From contig CAJMNH010000006.1 of assembly GCA_905214725.1 (NCBI GenBank), positions 1-64,000 of the forward strand: a stretch of DNA of 64,000 nucleotides, given 5' to 3'. The first letter of the stretch is position 1. Every line of letters starts with the position of its first letter. Below are positions 9,169 to 17,368 of this stretch, in pieces. The position numbers and the translations under genes are program-made. The notes under the pieces were generated by a model. The model ran no database searches and had not been told where the DNA came from. It saw only the letters and a list, made by a program, of their open reading frames with translations. This DNA comes from an uncultured bacterium. Its GTDB lineage: Bacteria > Bacteroidota > Bacteroidia > Bacteroidales > Rikenellaceae.

Positions 9169-10188
9169 TTACTTCATGAGGAACGAGAAGCGGTCGATAT
9201 TTTTCAGTGCGATGCCCGTTCCGCGCGCAATGGCGCGCAACGGGTCGTCGGCGATGTGGAACGGAAGCCCCGTCTTCTCCGCCAGACGTCGGTCGAGACC
9301 CTTGATCAGCGCGCCGCCGCCGGCCAGATAGACGCCGTTCTTGACGATGTCGGCATACAGTTCGGGCGGCATCGTTTCGAGCACCTTCATCAGTGCGGCG
9401 TCGAGCTTCGCGAGCGATTTTTCGAGTGCGTAGGCGATCTCGTTGTAGTTGAACGTAACGCTTTGCGGCAACGCCGTCAGCATGTTGGGGCCCGTGACGG
9501 TAAAGTCTTCCGGTTCCTCGTCCAGCTTGGGCACGGCGGCGCCGATGGCGCATTTGATCGCTTCGGCCGTGCGCTCGCCGATGCGGACGTTATGCTGCTG
9601 ACGGACGTAATTCTGGATGTCGGAGGTGAAGACGTCGCCTGCCACGGCGATCGACTCCGAACAGACGATACCGCCCAGCGAGATGCAGGCGATTTCGGAG
9701 GTGCCGCCGCCGATATCGATGACCATGTTGCCTTCGGGAGCTTCCACGTCGAGCCCGGCGCCCAGCGCCGCGGCCATCGGTTCGTAGATCATGTAGACTT
9801 CGCGGCCTCCGGCGTGCTCGGCCGAGTCGCGCACGGCGCGGATTTCGACGTTGGTCGAGCCCGAGGGAATGCAGATCACCATTTTGAGCGAAGGCGAGAA
9901 GAGATGACCCGAGGTCTTGACCTTTTTGATCATGCCGCGCAGCATCAGTTCGGTGGCCGTAAAGTCGGCGATCACGCCGTCTTTCAGGGGACGGATCGTC
10001 TTGATGTTGGGGTTGGTCTTCTCATGCATGGCGCGGGCCCGTTCGCCGATGGCAACCAGTTTGCCCGAGTGGGAGTCGATGGCGACGATCGAAGGCTCGT
10101 CCACGACCACGCGGCCGTTATGGATGATCAGGGTGTTGGCCGTACCGAGGTCGATCGCCAGCTCCTGTGTCAACGAAAAAAGTCCCAT
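9169..10188 (-). CDS. mreB: Actin-like cell shape protein MreB
   Basis: A 339-residue bacterial actin that forms membrane-associated filaments guiding lateral wall synthesis. The phosphate-1 loop DLGTANTLI is at about 13-21, the phosphate-2 motif reads DIGGGTSEIA, and the adenosine motif YLAGGGALIKGLD is near the C-terminus. The length fits the family (335-347). It heads the mreBCD-mrdA-rodA operon. The -7 box lies about 160 bases before the ATG, leaving an unusually long leader. Confidence 0.97.
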   Translation of the reverse strand: MGLFSLTQELAIDLGTANTLIIHNGRVVVDEPSIVAIDSHSGKLVAIGERARAMHEKTNPNIKTIRPLKDGVIADFTATELMLRGMIKKVKTSGHLFSPSLKMVICIPSGSTNVEIRAVRDSAEHAGGREVYMIYEPMAAALGAGLDVEAPEGNMVIDIGGGTSEIACISLGGIVCSESIAVAGDVFTSDIQNYVRQQHNVRIGERTAEAIKCAIGAAVPKLDEEPEDFTVTGPNMLTALPQSVTFNYNEIAYALEKSLAKLDAALMKVLETMPPELYADIVKNGVYLAGGGALIKGLDRRLAEKTGLPFHIADDPLRAIARGTGIALKNIDRFSFLMK

Positions 10189-10349
10189 ATTGTTTTCGAT
10201 TTATTTTCAGCTTGTTAAACGGGTTTCATGCCGATAGTCCGCCCTTGCGGCGGGCATCTTCTTTGCAAAGACAGTACGGCCGGAAGCAGCGTCAAGCAGG
10301 GCTTGTCATGCCGAGGCGTAAACTTATCTGAGCCGAAGTTTGTCTTTGG

Positions 10350-10357
10350 CAAAGATA
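10350..10357 (-). promoter_or_regulatory. -7 box of the mreB operon
   Basis: TATCTTTG on the minus strand, about 160 bases before the mreB ATG. Confidence 0.55.
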
Positions 10358-10403
10358 GGAAAAAGAACGGAATATAATTGCAACAATTTTTAAGAATTTT
10401 AAC

Positions 10404-10411
10404 TACTTTTG
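10404..10411 (+). promoter_or_regulatory. -7 box of pgi
   Basis: TACTTTTG, with a TTG element about 22 bases upstream (10379-10381), lies some 40 bases before the pgi ATG. Confidence 0.6.
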
Positions 10412-10451
10412 CTTCGTCATTGCAAACTGTCGAATTAAATTCCTATTTCGT

Positions 10452-11783
10452 ATGAAAACGTTGAAACTTGATATTTCGAAAGCCGGCGTGGAGATCACGC
10501 CCCGAATGGAGGAACAGGCCCGCAAAGCGTTGTCGCTGCTCTATTCGAAGCAGGGCGCCGGCAACGATTTTCTGGGGTGGGTGACGCTCCCGTCGTCGAT
10601 CGCGTCGCAGGAGTTGTCGCGTATCGAGGCCGAAGCCAAGAAACTGCGCGAGCGGGCCGACGTGATTATCTGCATCGGTATCGGCGGTTCTTATTTGGGC
10701 GCCAAGGCCGTAGCCGAGGCGATGAGCGATTCGTTTGCCGCACTGCGTCCGCGCAAGGAGCCGGTGGTCGTATTCGCCGGTCAGAATCTCTCGGAGGATT
10801 ATACCTATGAACTGCTCGACGCCGTCAAAGGCAAGTCGATCGCAGCGATCGTCATTTCCAAATCGGGTACGACGACCGAACCCGCCGTGGCGTTCCGTAT
10901 CGTCAAGGCGGAGATCGAGCGGCGCTACGGCAAGATGGAGGCCGCCGAGCGGATCGTAGCCATCACCGACCGTGCGCGCGGCGCACTGAAAACGCTGGCC
11001 GATAACGAGGGGTATGCCACCTTCGTCATACCGGACGACGTGGGCGGCCGTTTTTCGGTGCTCACGCCGGTGGGATTGCTGCCGCTGGCCGCCGCAGGCG
11101 TGGATATCGTCGCGCTGGTGCGCGGCGCCGAGGAGATGGAGCGCGCCACGGGCGAGCAGGTCGCCTTTGCGGAGAATCCCGCTGCGGTCTATGCTGCGGT
11201 GCGTCATGCGCTTTACGAGGCGGGCAAAAAGATCGAGATTCTGGGCTCCTACGAGCCGAAGCTCCAGTATATCAACGAGTGGTGGAAGCAGCTTTACGGC
11301 GAGTCGGAGGGCAAAGACGGCAAAGGCCTTTTCCCGGCCAGCGTGACGCTTACCGCGGACCTGCACTCGATGGGTCAGTACATTCAGGAGGGCGAGCGGA
11401 CGATGTTCGAGACGATTCTTTCGGTCGCCGGATCGAAGCACGAGGTGCGCATCGAACCCGATGCCGAGAACCTCGACGGTCTGAACTATTTGGCGGGCAA
11501 ACGCCTTTCGGAGGTGAACCGCATGGCCGAGTTGGGCGTACAGTTGGCGCATGTCGACGGCGGGGTGCCCAATGTCCGTATCGAAATACCGGAAATCACG
11601 GCGCATGCGTTGGGCGCGTTGCTCTACTTCTTCGAAAAGGCCTGCGGCATCAGCGGTTACCTGCTGGGAGTGAATCCGTTCAACCAGCCGGGTGTCGAAG
11701 CGTATAAGAAAAATATGTTCGCCCTTTTGGAGAAGCCCGGTTACGAGGTCGAGTCGAAGGCGATTCGGGAGCGGCTGAAATAG
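10452..11783 (+). CDS. pgi: Glucose-6-phosphate isomerase
   Basis: A 443-residue cytoplasmic enzyme interconverting glucose 6-phosphate and fructose 6-phosphate in glycolysis and gluconeogenesis. The first SIS domain carries the phosphate-binding loop GIGGSYLGAKA, and the family signature DDVGGRFSVLTPVGLLP follows in the middle. The length matches the short bacterial form of the enzyme (about 445 residues) rather than the 550-residue E. coli type. It has its own promoter and terminator. Confidence 0.97.
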   Translation: MKTLKLDISKAGVEITPRMEEQARKALSLLYSKQGAGNDFLGWVTLPSSIASQELSRIEAEAKKLRERADVIICIGIGGSYLGAKAVAEAMSDSFAALRPRKEPVVVFAGQNLSEDYTYELLDAVKGKSIAAIVISKSGTTTEPAVAFRIVKAEIERRYGKMEAAERIVAITDRARGALKTLADNEGYATFVIPDDVGGRFSVLTPVGLLPLAAAGVDIVALVRGAEEMERATGEQVAFAENPAAVYAAVRHALYEAGKKIEILGSYEPKLQYINEWWKQLYGESEGKDGKGLFPASVTLTADLHSMGQYIQEGERTMFETILSVAGSKHEVRIEPDAENLDGLNYLAGKRLSEVNRMAELGVQLAHVDGGVPNVRIEIPEITAHALGALLYFFEKACGISGYLLGVNPFNQPGVEAYKKNMFALLEKPGYEVESKAIRERLK

Positions 11784-11804
11784 AGCTGACCTTTCTTCTC
11801 GATG

Positions 11805-11838
11805 AAAATCGGGTGCTTCTCTGGGGCGCCCGATTTTT
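11805..11838 (+). terminator. Terminator of pgi
   Basis: AAAATCGGGTGC pairs with GCGCCCGATTTT, with one wobble pair, followed by further T. It lies 22 bases past the stop. Confidence 0.8.
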
Positions 11839-11851
11839 GTTTCGCAGGGAT

Positions 11852-11888
11852 AAAAACGAACGGGGCCGGAATGAACCTCCCGACCCCG
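11852..11888 (-). terminator. Terminator of the small lipoprotein gene
   Basis: A GC-rich hairpin (CGGGG with CCCCG outer stem) is followed on the minus strand by TTTTT. It lies 24 bases beyond the lipoprotein stop. Confidence 0.6.
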
Positions 11889-11912
11889 CATATCGAAAAA
11901 AGACGTTGCGCC

Positions 11913-12422
11913 TTACCAGATGCCGCCCAATGCCGGTACGATTGCAGAGCGTACCTCGGTGCATGCGTCGATCACCTCCTGCGGCACCTCGTTCACGCGA
12001 ACGAACTCCTGTACGTCGCCTGCGGCGTGACTGGCCGTCCAGGTCATCGCGCTCGACGAAAGGTTGCCGATCGCATAGGAATCCGACCACGCTTTGGATC
12101 CGGCGCTCGTGCTGTAAAAACCGTGAATCGTCGTGCCGTCGAGCGAGTAGCTGCCCGTGAACTTCACGGCGCCGATTGCACTGACATTCTGATAGAGAGC
12201 GTAGGAATTGTTTTCGTTCAGCGTCACATAGACATAAATCACGTCGGTGAAAGTGTAGCTCGTGCCGTCGGGATTCTGCGCTTCGCCGGTCCAACTCTTC
12301 AGCCGCCAGATTCCCGCTACATCCTTGGCGGTAAGATCGGTCGGCGTCGTATTATCTCCGCCGCCGCAGGCGCCGCAGATGCAGCAAAGCGTCAGCAGTA
12401 TCGTCCATCGAAAAATTTTCAT
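11913..12422 (-). CDS. Small lipocalin-like lipoprotein
   Basis: A 169-residue predicted lipoprotein. The signal peptide ends in the lipobox-like CGAC (Cys20) and is followed by GGGDNTTPTDLTAKDVAGIWRL. The word IAGIW/VAGIWRLKSW at the start of the mature part, followed by a series of short beta strands, is like the Bacteroidetes lipocalin-like (DUF4923/DUF5004-type) families, but I cannot fix the family. The start at 12422 is chosen because the signal peptide begins there; the upstream extension is basic and lacks homology. A -7 box lies 108 bases upstream. Role unknown. Confidence 0.7.
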   Translation of the reverse strand: MKIFRWTILLTLCCICGACGGGDNTTPTDLTAKDVAGIWRLKSWTGEAQNPDGTSYTFTDVIYVYVTLNENNSYALYQNVSAIGAVKFTGSYSLDGTTIHGFYSTSAGSKAWSDSYAIGNLSSSAMTWTASHAAGDVQEFVRVNEVPQEVIDACTEVRSAIVPALGGIW

Positions 12423-12529
12423 CTCAATCGTATGTTTTTTACTTTGACTTCCACTCTTTCGTTTCCCTCCTCCGGCCGAACCGGACAAATACGGTTCGAC
12501 GGCACTGTCGAAAATGATGAATAGGGTTA

Positions 12530-12537
12530 CAAATATA
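12530..12537 (-). promoter_or_regulatory. -7 box of the small lipoprotein gene
   Basis: TATATTTG on the minus strand, giving a leader of about 100 nt. Confidence 0.5.
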
Positions 12538-12570
12538 AGTAAATAATCCCAACATTTGTTCCAGAGACCG

Positions 12571-13227
12571 CTAAATCTCGACTAATCCCCGCTTGATGGC
12601 GTAAACGACCAGATTGGCCGTATTTTTACACCCTGTTTTTTCGAGGATATTGGCGCGGTGCTTGTCGACCGTACGCTTCGAAATGAAGAGTTCGTCGGCA
12701 ATCTCCTGATTCGACAGTCCCCGACAGACCATCACCAGTATCTCCTGCTCGCGCGACGACAACTCTTCTCCGCCGTCCAGCAGCGACTGTATGCGCTGCG
12801 GCGAGTGCAGCCGTCCGGTAAGTTGAACCAGCAGTTCGTGACAAATGTAGCTGCCCCCTGCCGCGACGGTTTCGATGGCTTCGGTCACTTCACCGAAATC
12901 GCTGTCTTTGAGCAGGAAACCTTTGGCTCCGGCGGTCATCATCCGCGTGTAGTAAACCTCTTCGCCGAACATCGACAGGGTGATGATTTTCAGTTCGGGC
13001 TGCAACGCCAGCGCCTGCTCGGTTGCCTGATCGCCCGGCATTCCGGGCATGGCGATATCCATGAAGACCACGTCGGCCGCGGTCTGCGGCAGCATTGCCA
13101 AAAACTCCTCGCCGGAGGCGGCTTCGCCGACGACTTCGTATGCTTCGTGCGCCGTCAGCAACCCGCGCAGTCCGTTGCGGAAGAGCGAATGGTCGTCGAC
13201 CAGTATGATTCTGCATTTTTTCTCCAT
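12571..13227 (-). CDS. NarL/LuxR-type DNA-binding response regulator
   Basis: A 218-residue transcription regulator. The receiver domain starts MEKKCRIILVDDHSLFRNGL, with the acidic pair at 11-12, phospho-acceptor Asp57 in FMDIAMPG, and Lys in KGFLLKDSD. The C-terminal LuxR helix-turn-helix covers LSSREQEILVMVCRGLSNQEIA through ISKRTVDKHRANIL. It lies 3 bases behind the histidine kinase gene, so the two form a two-component pair. Target genes are unknown. Confidence 0.93.
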   Translation of the reverse strand: MEKKCRIILVDDHSLFRNGLRGLLTAHEAYEVVGEAASGEEFLAMLPQTAADVVFMDIAMPGMPGDQATEQALALQPELKIITLSMFGEEVYYTRMMTAGAKGFLLKDSDFGEVTEAIETVAAGGSYICHELLVQLTGRLHSPQRIQSLLDGGEELSSREQEILVMVCRGLSNQEIADELFISKRTVDKHRANILEKTGCKNTANLVVYAIKRGLVEI

Positions 13228-13230
13228 CTC

Positions 13231-14223
13231 TTATCGTCTTTTTCTGCGGCGTGCGGCGCGGCGTTTCGCTCCGCCGGCATTCGGCGCTTCGCCTCGGACG
13301 TTGACGCGGATCGCAGCGTGCATCCCCTTGCCTTTAGCCCCCTCCACATTGCAGTTCCCGTTGATGGAGTGGATGCGCGAGACGATATTCGAAAGGCCCA
13401 TGCCGCAATCCATCACCGCTGCCGGATTGAAGCCGCAGCCGTTGTCCGAGTAGTCGAGCGACAGCGTGTCTCCGTTCGAAGAGAGCGACAGATTGATTTC
13501 GCTGCAACCTGAGTGTTTGAGCGAGTTGTTGATCAGTTCGCACACCACGCGGTAGAGGATCACCTCGATGTCGGTGTCGAACCGCTCCGCCCGCAGGTTG
13601 GTCGTGAAGCGGATCCTTACGTTGTGGAGCGCCGCGCTGCGCGAGATGAAATTCTGAACGCCGCGCGCCAGTCCGAAATCGTTGAGCACCTGCGGCGAGA
13701 GATTGTTCGAGATTTCGCGCAGCGAACGGATCGCCTCGTCGATGACGTAGGTCGTGTTGTCGATGATCTCGCGCTGGGCCGGCGTGCGCTCCTCGCGTGA
13801 AAGCGCCGTCAGTGACATCTTGGCCGACGAAAGCAGCGGTCCCAGTCCGTCGTGCAGCTCTTTGGAGAACTGTGACCGCGACTTCTCCTCGGTGCGCAGC
13901 ACGGCCGTGAGGATGCGTTTCTGCATCAGTTGCCGCTGGCGGTTGAGACGGTCGATGTAACGGATCAGTTTGTGAGCGTACATCACGCCGATCGACATGC
14001 AGATCGAGATGACTACGCCCAGCCACGAGAAGGTGTCGTGCGGGATGCCCACGCCGCCGTTGACTGCGATTACCTGCACGATGCGCTCGACCGAAAGCAG
14101 CGAAAACCCGATGATAAAGAGAATCCACACGGCATTGTATTTCGTTGCCCGCACCAGTCGCAGGGCATAGACCGTCGCTACGGTCTGGATGATGACGGCA
14201 ATGATCAGAAAGATTTTTATCAT
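13231..14223 (-). CDS. Sensor histidine kinase of the NarX/DesK (HisKA_3) type
   Basis: A 330-residue kinase with an N-terminal membrane region of about three helices and no obvious periplasmic sensor domain. The HisKA_3 dimerisation helix carries the phospho-acceptor His124 in KELHDGLGPLL. The HATPase domain shows the N box NNSLKHSG, the G1 motif DNGCGF and the G2 motif GMGLSNI. The C-terminus is very basic (KRRAARRRKRR). It is co-transcribed with the response regulator and lies 76 bases behind surE. The membrane-only input suggests sensing of an envelope or lipid state, which is an inference. Confidence 0.92.
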   Translation of the reverse strand: MIKIFLIIAVIIQTVATVYALRLVRATKYNAVWILFIIGFSLLSVERIVQVIAVNGGVGIPHDTFSWLGVVISICMSIGVMYAHKLIRYIDRLNRQRQLMQKRILTAVLRTEEKSRSQFSKELHDGLGPLLSSAKMSLTALSREERTPAQREIIDNTTYVIDEAIRSLREISNNLSPQVLNDFGLARGVQNFISRSAALHNVRIRFTTNLRAERFDTDIEVILYRVVCELINNSLKHSGCSEINLSLSSNGDTLSLDYSDNGCGFNPAAVMDCGMGLSNIVSRIHSINGNCNVEGAKGKGMHAAIRVNVRGEAPNAGGAKRRAARRRKRR

Positions 14224-14299
14224 AATCGGTGAATTTCGTGTTCAACATTCGCTGCGGTTGCAAATGGTTCCGCCTGCCGAGAAGTTCTCTTTTTCGGGT

Positions 14300-15073
14300 T
14301 TATCGGGCGAGGAGCCGCCGCATCTCCTCCATGCGCCGGTAATCCGTCTGGTCGGCCTGTACGGGCTGTACCGAGACGTAACCGTGGGTGAGCGCCCACT
14401 CGTCGGTATCTTCGGCTTCGGTCTCGTCGTTGATGAATTCGCCCGTGAGCCACAGATAATCGCGCCCGCGCGGGTCCTGCCGACAGATGAACTGTTCGCG
14501 CCACAACCCCTGCGCCTGTCGGCAGATGCGGATGCCCTTGATCGCTTCGGGCGGCCCTGCGGGAATGTTGACGTTCAGACAGAGCGGCAATGCGACGGGA
14601 TGTTCCAGCACGTCGCGGACGATGCGCTCGCCCCAAATTTTGGCCGCTGTGAAATCGGCGTCCGCCGTGTGGTCCGTAAGCGAGAGTCCGATGGCCGGAC
14701 AATCGTAGAAACTGCCTTCGATCGCGGCGCCCATCGTGCCCGAATAGAGCAGCGCCACGGCCGAATTGGAGCCGTGGTTGATCCCCGAAAGCACCAGATC
14801 GACCTTCCGGTCGCAGAGCAGATAGTCGAAAGCGGCCTTCACGCAGTCAACCGGCGTGCCGGAAAGGGCATAGACTTCCAATCCCTCCTCTTCGCGCACT
14901 TTGCGGATAAAGAGCGGCGACAGCATCGTAAAGGCATGACTCATGCCGCTTTGCGGCGTTTCGGGCGCGACGACCACCACCCGTCCGAAGCGGCGGCCCA
15001 CCTCGATAAGGGCTTCCATACCGCGCGAATCGAATCCGTCGTCGTTTGTGAGAAAAATCAATCGTTCGTTCAT
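14300..15073 (-). CDS. surE: 5'/3'-nucleotidase SurE
   Basis: A 257-residue cytoplasmic phosphatase acting on nucleoside monophosphates. The N-terminal metal site reads LTNDDGFDSRG, with Asp11 and Asp12, and the second conserved block is SGINHGSNSAVALLYSGTMGAA. The length is normal for SurE (about 250). The frame stays open far upstream, but those residues have no homology and the family starts at MNERLIFLTNDDG. A -7 box ends only five bases before the ATG, so the transcript may have almost no leader. Confidence 0.95.
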   Translation of the reverse strand: MNERLIFLTNDDGFDSRGMEALIEVGRRFGRVVVVAPETPQSGMSHAFTMLSPLFIRKVREEEGLEVYALSGTPVDCVKAAFDYLLCDRKVDLVLSGINHGSNSAVALLYSGTMGAAIEGSFYDCPAIGLSLTDHTADADFTAAKIWGERIVRDVLEHPVALPLCLNVNIPAGPPEAIKGIRICRQAQGLWREQFICRQDPRGRDYLWLTGEFINDETEAEDTDEWALTHGYVSVQPVQADQTDYRRMEEMRRLLAR

Positions 15074-15078
15074 AGCAA

Positions 15079-15086
15079 CAAATATA
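15079..15086 (-). promoter_or_regulatory. -7 box of surE, nearly leaderless
   Basis: TATATTTG on the minus strand ends five bases before the surE ATG. Confidence 0.5.
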
Positions 15087-15674
15087 CGTAAAAATCCCCG
15101 AAAAACCCGAAGAATCGCTGCCGTTTCCACATCTCGTTTTACGATTCGGCCTCGGCCGGTGTCTTTGCGTCGGGCGAACGGAAGCGCCCGCCCTCCTCGG
15201 CCGGAGGAGACGCTGCATTTCCTGTGCCCGGAATGCCGTTCGACGGAGCGATTTGCAGGGACTGGATTTTGCAGGCTTTTTTCGCCGGTGCGGGCCATGC
15301 GGGCGTTTTCGCTCTCTTTGGCTCCACCTTGGCTGCCGGCCTCGGCACCTGCGCCTCCCGCCTGCGCCGCATACGCGTCGGCCTTACCGTCGGCAACACA
15401 CCCGAGGCCTGCGCCGACTGCGTGCAGCTGTGCTTCGACTTCGGAGCGAAATGATCGCTCCGTCGGGAATCGGCGAGGTGTTGTTACGCAACCTTTTTCA
15501 GGACGATCCTTTTTCGTGTCGTAACATCTCGGTCTGCAGTCAGCGGAGGATGCAAACGAGCCTTTGCGAGCAGGGCAGCCCACAGCCACTCTGCGCGGAG
15601 GACTGCCTTACTTCGGAACCGCTCGAAGAAGGTGTATTCGGCGTAACGGCACGGGATAATTCCGAACTTTTTAT

Positions 15675-15682
15675 TATATTTG
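15675..15682 (+). promoter_or_regulatory. -7 box of the lipoprotein at 15714
   Basis: TATATTTG about 31 bases before the ATG at 15714. Confidence 0.55.
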
Positions 15683-15713
15683 TGTCCGTATAGAATTGAT
15701 AATCCGAATACTT

Positions 15714-16451
15714 ATGAGGAAGAAGACGTTTCTGTGGCTTCTGCTCGGGCTTTGCGCCTGCGAAAAGGAAGAGAGCGTAGTCGAGGTGATTCCTCCCGCC
15801 GATCCGGGACAGTTGACCGTTGCCTATACGAAGAGCCAGATCAAGCTCGTACTGGAAGGAGGCAGCGATCGGCTCCGGTGGCCTTACAGGTCGAAAAACG
15901 TTTTGTTCTATGATCTAATTGGGAATATTTATTTCGATCGGGCCGCAAACCCCTTCACCTGCTTCGATCTGGGCGAAGTGACGAATTTCTCAGAGATCCG
16001 GCAGCAGGGATTTCCCGAGAAGAACGGGGTGCGAGGCGGCACTCATCCGGTCGCTGTGGGGCACGGCTATCTGCTTTCGCTCTCCGATCCGCGGCGATTT
16101 CCCTCCGGTACAGAGGCCTACGACGCGGTCGAGACGATGGCCGTATGGATCAAAACCCGTAGCGAGCAGCAGGGATACGAACTTTATTACGTGCCGCGAT
16201 TCAATCCCGGCGAATTGCGTTACGGTTATGTCGTGACGGTGCCCGATCGCATTGTGCGGCTCTATCTGCCCGACAATGTCGAGGAGTGGACGGTCGAAGA
16301 GGTCGACGGGGCTGCGATTGACGTGACGCCGAACGGCCGTTTCCTCGACATCCGGTTGCTTGCGTCGAACGATACCGCCCTGATCCAGGGCTGTATCTGG
16401 ATGCGGTCGGGGCGTACGTGCGCACCGGTCTTCGTCGAGTACGAACGCTGA
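15714..16451 (+). CDS. Predicted lipoprotein of unknown function
   Basis: A 245-residue protein beginning MRKKTFLWLLLGLCACEKEE, a short signal peptide with Cys16 as the likely lipidated residue. The mature part alternates hydrophobic and polar residues like a beta-rich fold and has no motif that I recognise. The frame also has an ATG at 15696, but the signal peptide fits the second ATG and its spacing from the promoter. It probably sits at the outer membrane or cell surface. It stands alone between surE and the YebC gene. Confidence 0.75.
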   Translation: MRKKTFLWLLLGLCACEKEESVVEVIPPADPGQLTVAYTKSQIKLVLEGGSDRLRWPYRSKNVLFYDLIGNIYFDRAANPFTCFDLGEVTNFSEIRQQGFPEKNGVRGGTHPVAVGHGYLLSLSDPRRFPSGTEAYDAVETMAVWIKTRSEQQGYELYYVPRFNPGELRYGYVVTVPDRIVRLYLPDNVEEWTVEEVDGAAIDVTPNGRFLDIRLLASNDTALIQGCIWMRSGRTCAPVFVEYER

Positions 16452-16517
16452 GAGCGCATTGCCGCCGGCCGCCGGTCGTTTTTTACGGCAATTTTTTCCT
16501 TTTTCGATGAAATATCG

Positions 16518-16525
16518 TAATTTTG
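16518..16525 (+). promoter_or_regulatory. -7 box of the YebC-family gene
   Basis: TAATTTTG lies about 37 bases before the ATG. Confidence 0.5.
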
Positions 16526-16562
16526 CACCACTGTTGAAAATAATAACGAAACGATAACCAGC

Positions 16563-17291
16563 ATGGGACGAGCATTTGAGTACCGCAAGGCGCGTAAACT
16601 GAAACGGTGGGGCAACATGGCCCGCACCTTTACCAAAATCGGCAAGGAGATCGAAATCGCCGTCAAGTCCGGCGGTCCCGACCCGACGGCCAATGTCCGC
16701 CTGCGTCTTCTGATGCAGAACGCCAAGGCCGAAAACATGCCCAAGGAGAATGTGGAGCGGGCGATCAAACGCGCCATTTCGAAGGATACGTCGGACTACA
16801 AGGAGGTGGTTTACGAGGGGTACGGCCCCCACGGCATCGCCTTTCTGGTGGAGACCGCTACGGACAATACCAACCGTACGGTAGCCAGCATGCGCATGTA
16901 TTTCAACAAATGCGGCGGCGCATTGGGTACGTCGGGCAGCGTGGCTTTCATGTTCGAACACAAGTGCTCGTTCAAGTTCCACGTTCCGGCCGGCACCGAC
17001 TTCGAGGAGCTGGAGTTGAATATGATCGACACCGGTGTGGACGATTTCTGTCCCGAGGACGAGACGACCGTTACGGTAGAGGCTCCTTACGAACAGTTCG
17101 GTGCGATCCAGAAATGGTTGGAGGACAATAATTTCGAGATCGTATCGGGAGAGTCGCTGCGGGTTCCGACCGACACCAAGGAGCTGGACGCCGAAGGCCG
17201 CGAGTCGATCGAGAAACTGGTCGAGAAACTCGAAGAGGACGACGACGTGGTGAACGTCTATCACAACATGAAGGAGGCCGACGAAGAGTAG
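16563..17291 (+). CDS. YebC/PmpR (TACO1) family protein
   Basis: A 242-residue cytoplasmic protein. The family start MGRAFEYRKARKLKRWGNMA matches YebC proteins (classically MAGHSKWxN), and YEGYGPHGIAFLVE and the following NRT/GG blocks are conserved. Members have been described as DNA-binding regulators and, more recently, as translation factors that relieve ribosome pausing at proline stretches. The acidic C-terminus EKLEEDDDVVNVYHNM is also typical. Single gene with its own promoter and terminator. Confidence 0.93.
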   Translation: MGRAFEYRKARKLKRWGNMARTFTKIGKEIEIAVKSGGPDPTANVRLRLLMQNAKAENMPKENVERAIKRAISKDTSDYKEVVYEGYGPHGIAFLVETATDNTNRTVASMRMYFNKCGGALGTSGSVAFMFEHKCSFKFHVPAGTDFEELELNMIDTGVDDFCPEDETTVTVEAPYEQFGAIQKWLEDNNFEIVSGESLRVPTDTKELDAEGRESIEKLVEKLEEDDDVVNVYHNMKEADEE

Positions 17292-17317
17292 CGGCCGCCT
17301 TCCCCGAATTTGTGCAG

Positions 17318-17347
17318 GCCGCCTTCAATTAGGAAGGCGGCTTTTTT
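17318..17347 (+). terminator. Terminator of the YebC-family gene
   Basis: GCCGCCTTC pairs with GAAGGCGGC and is followed by six T. Confidence 0.85.
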
Positions 17348-17368
17348 GAACCTAAACATACAACCGCC

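Larger units (their letters stand above)
10189..10451. other. Divergent regulatory region between mreB and pgi
   Basis: Two oppositely directed -7 boxes lie at 10350-10357 (mreB side) and 10404-10411 (pgi side). The mreB leader would be about 155 nt. I saw no known riboswitch fold. Confidence 0.5.
15074..15713. other. 640-base segment without a convincing gene
   Basis: Several overlapping open frames occur on both strands, as expected in GC-rich sequence, but none has a recognisable domain. The least unlikely is a frame on the minus strand at 15139-15399 that would give an Ala/Pro/Lys-rich polypeptide of about 86 residues starting at GTG. The surE promoter lies at the left edge and a promoter for the next lipoprotein at the right edge. 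It may be a decayed gene or an untranslated region. Confidence 0.4.

Noticed and set aside
15139..15399. Ala/Pro/Lys-rich minus-strand frame in the gap before surE
   Set aside because: It starts with GTG, shows no domain or signal, and competes with other frames of similar quality; left as a gap.
15074..15589. 172-codon N-terminal extension of SurE
   Set aside because: Known SurE proteins start at the MNERLIFLTNDDG block, the promoter lies just before that ATG, and the extension has no homology.
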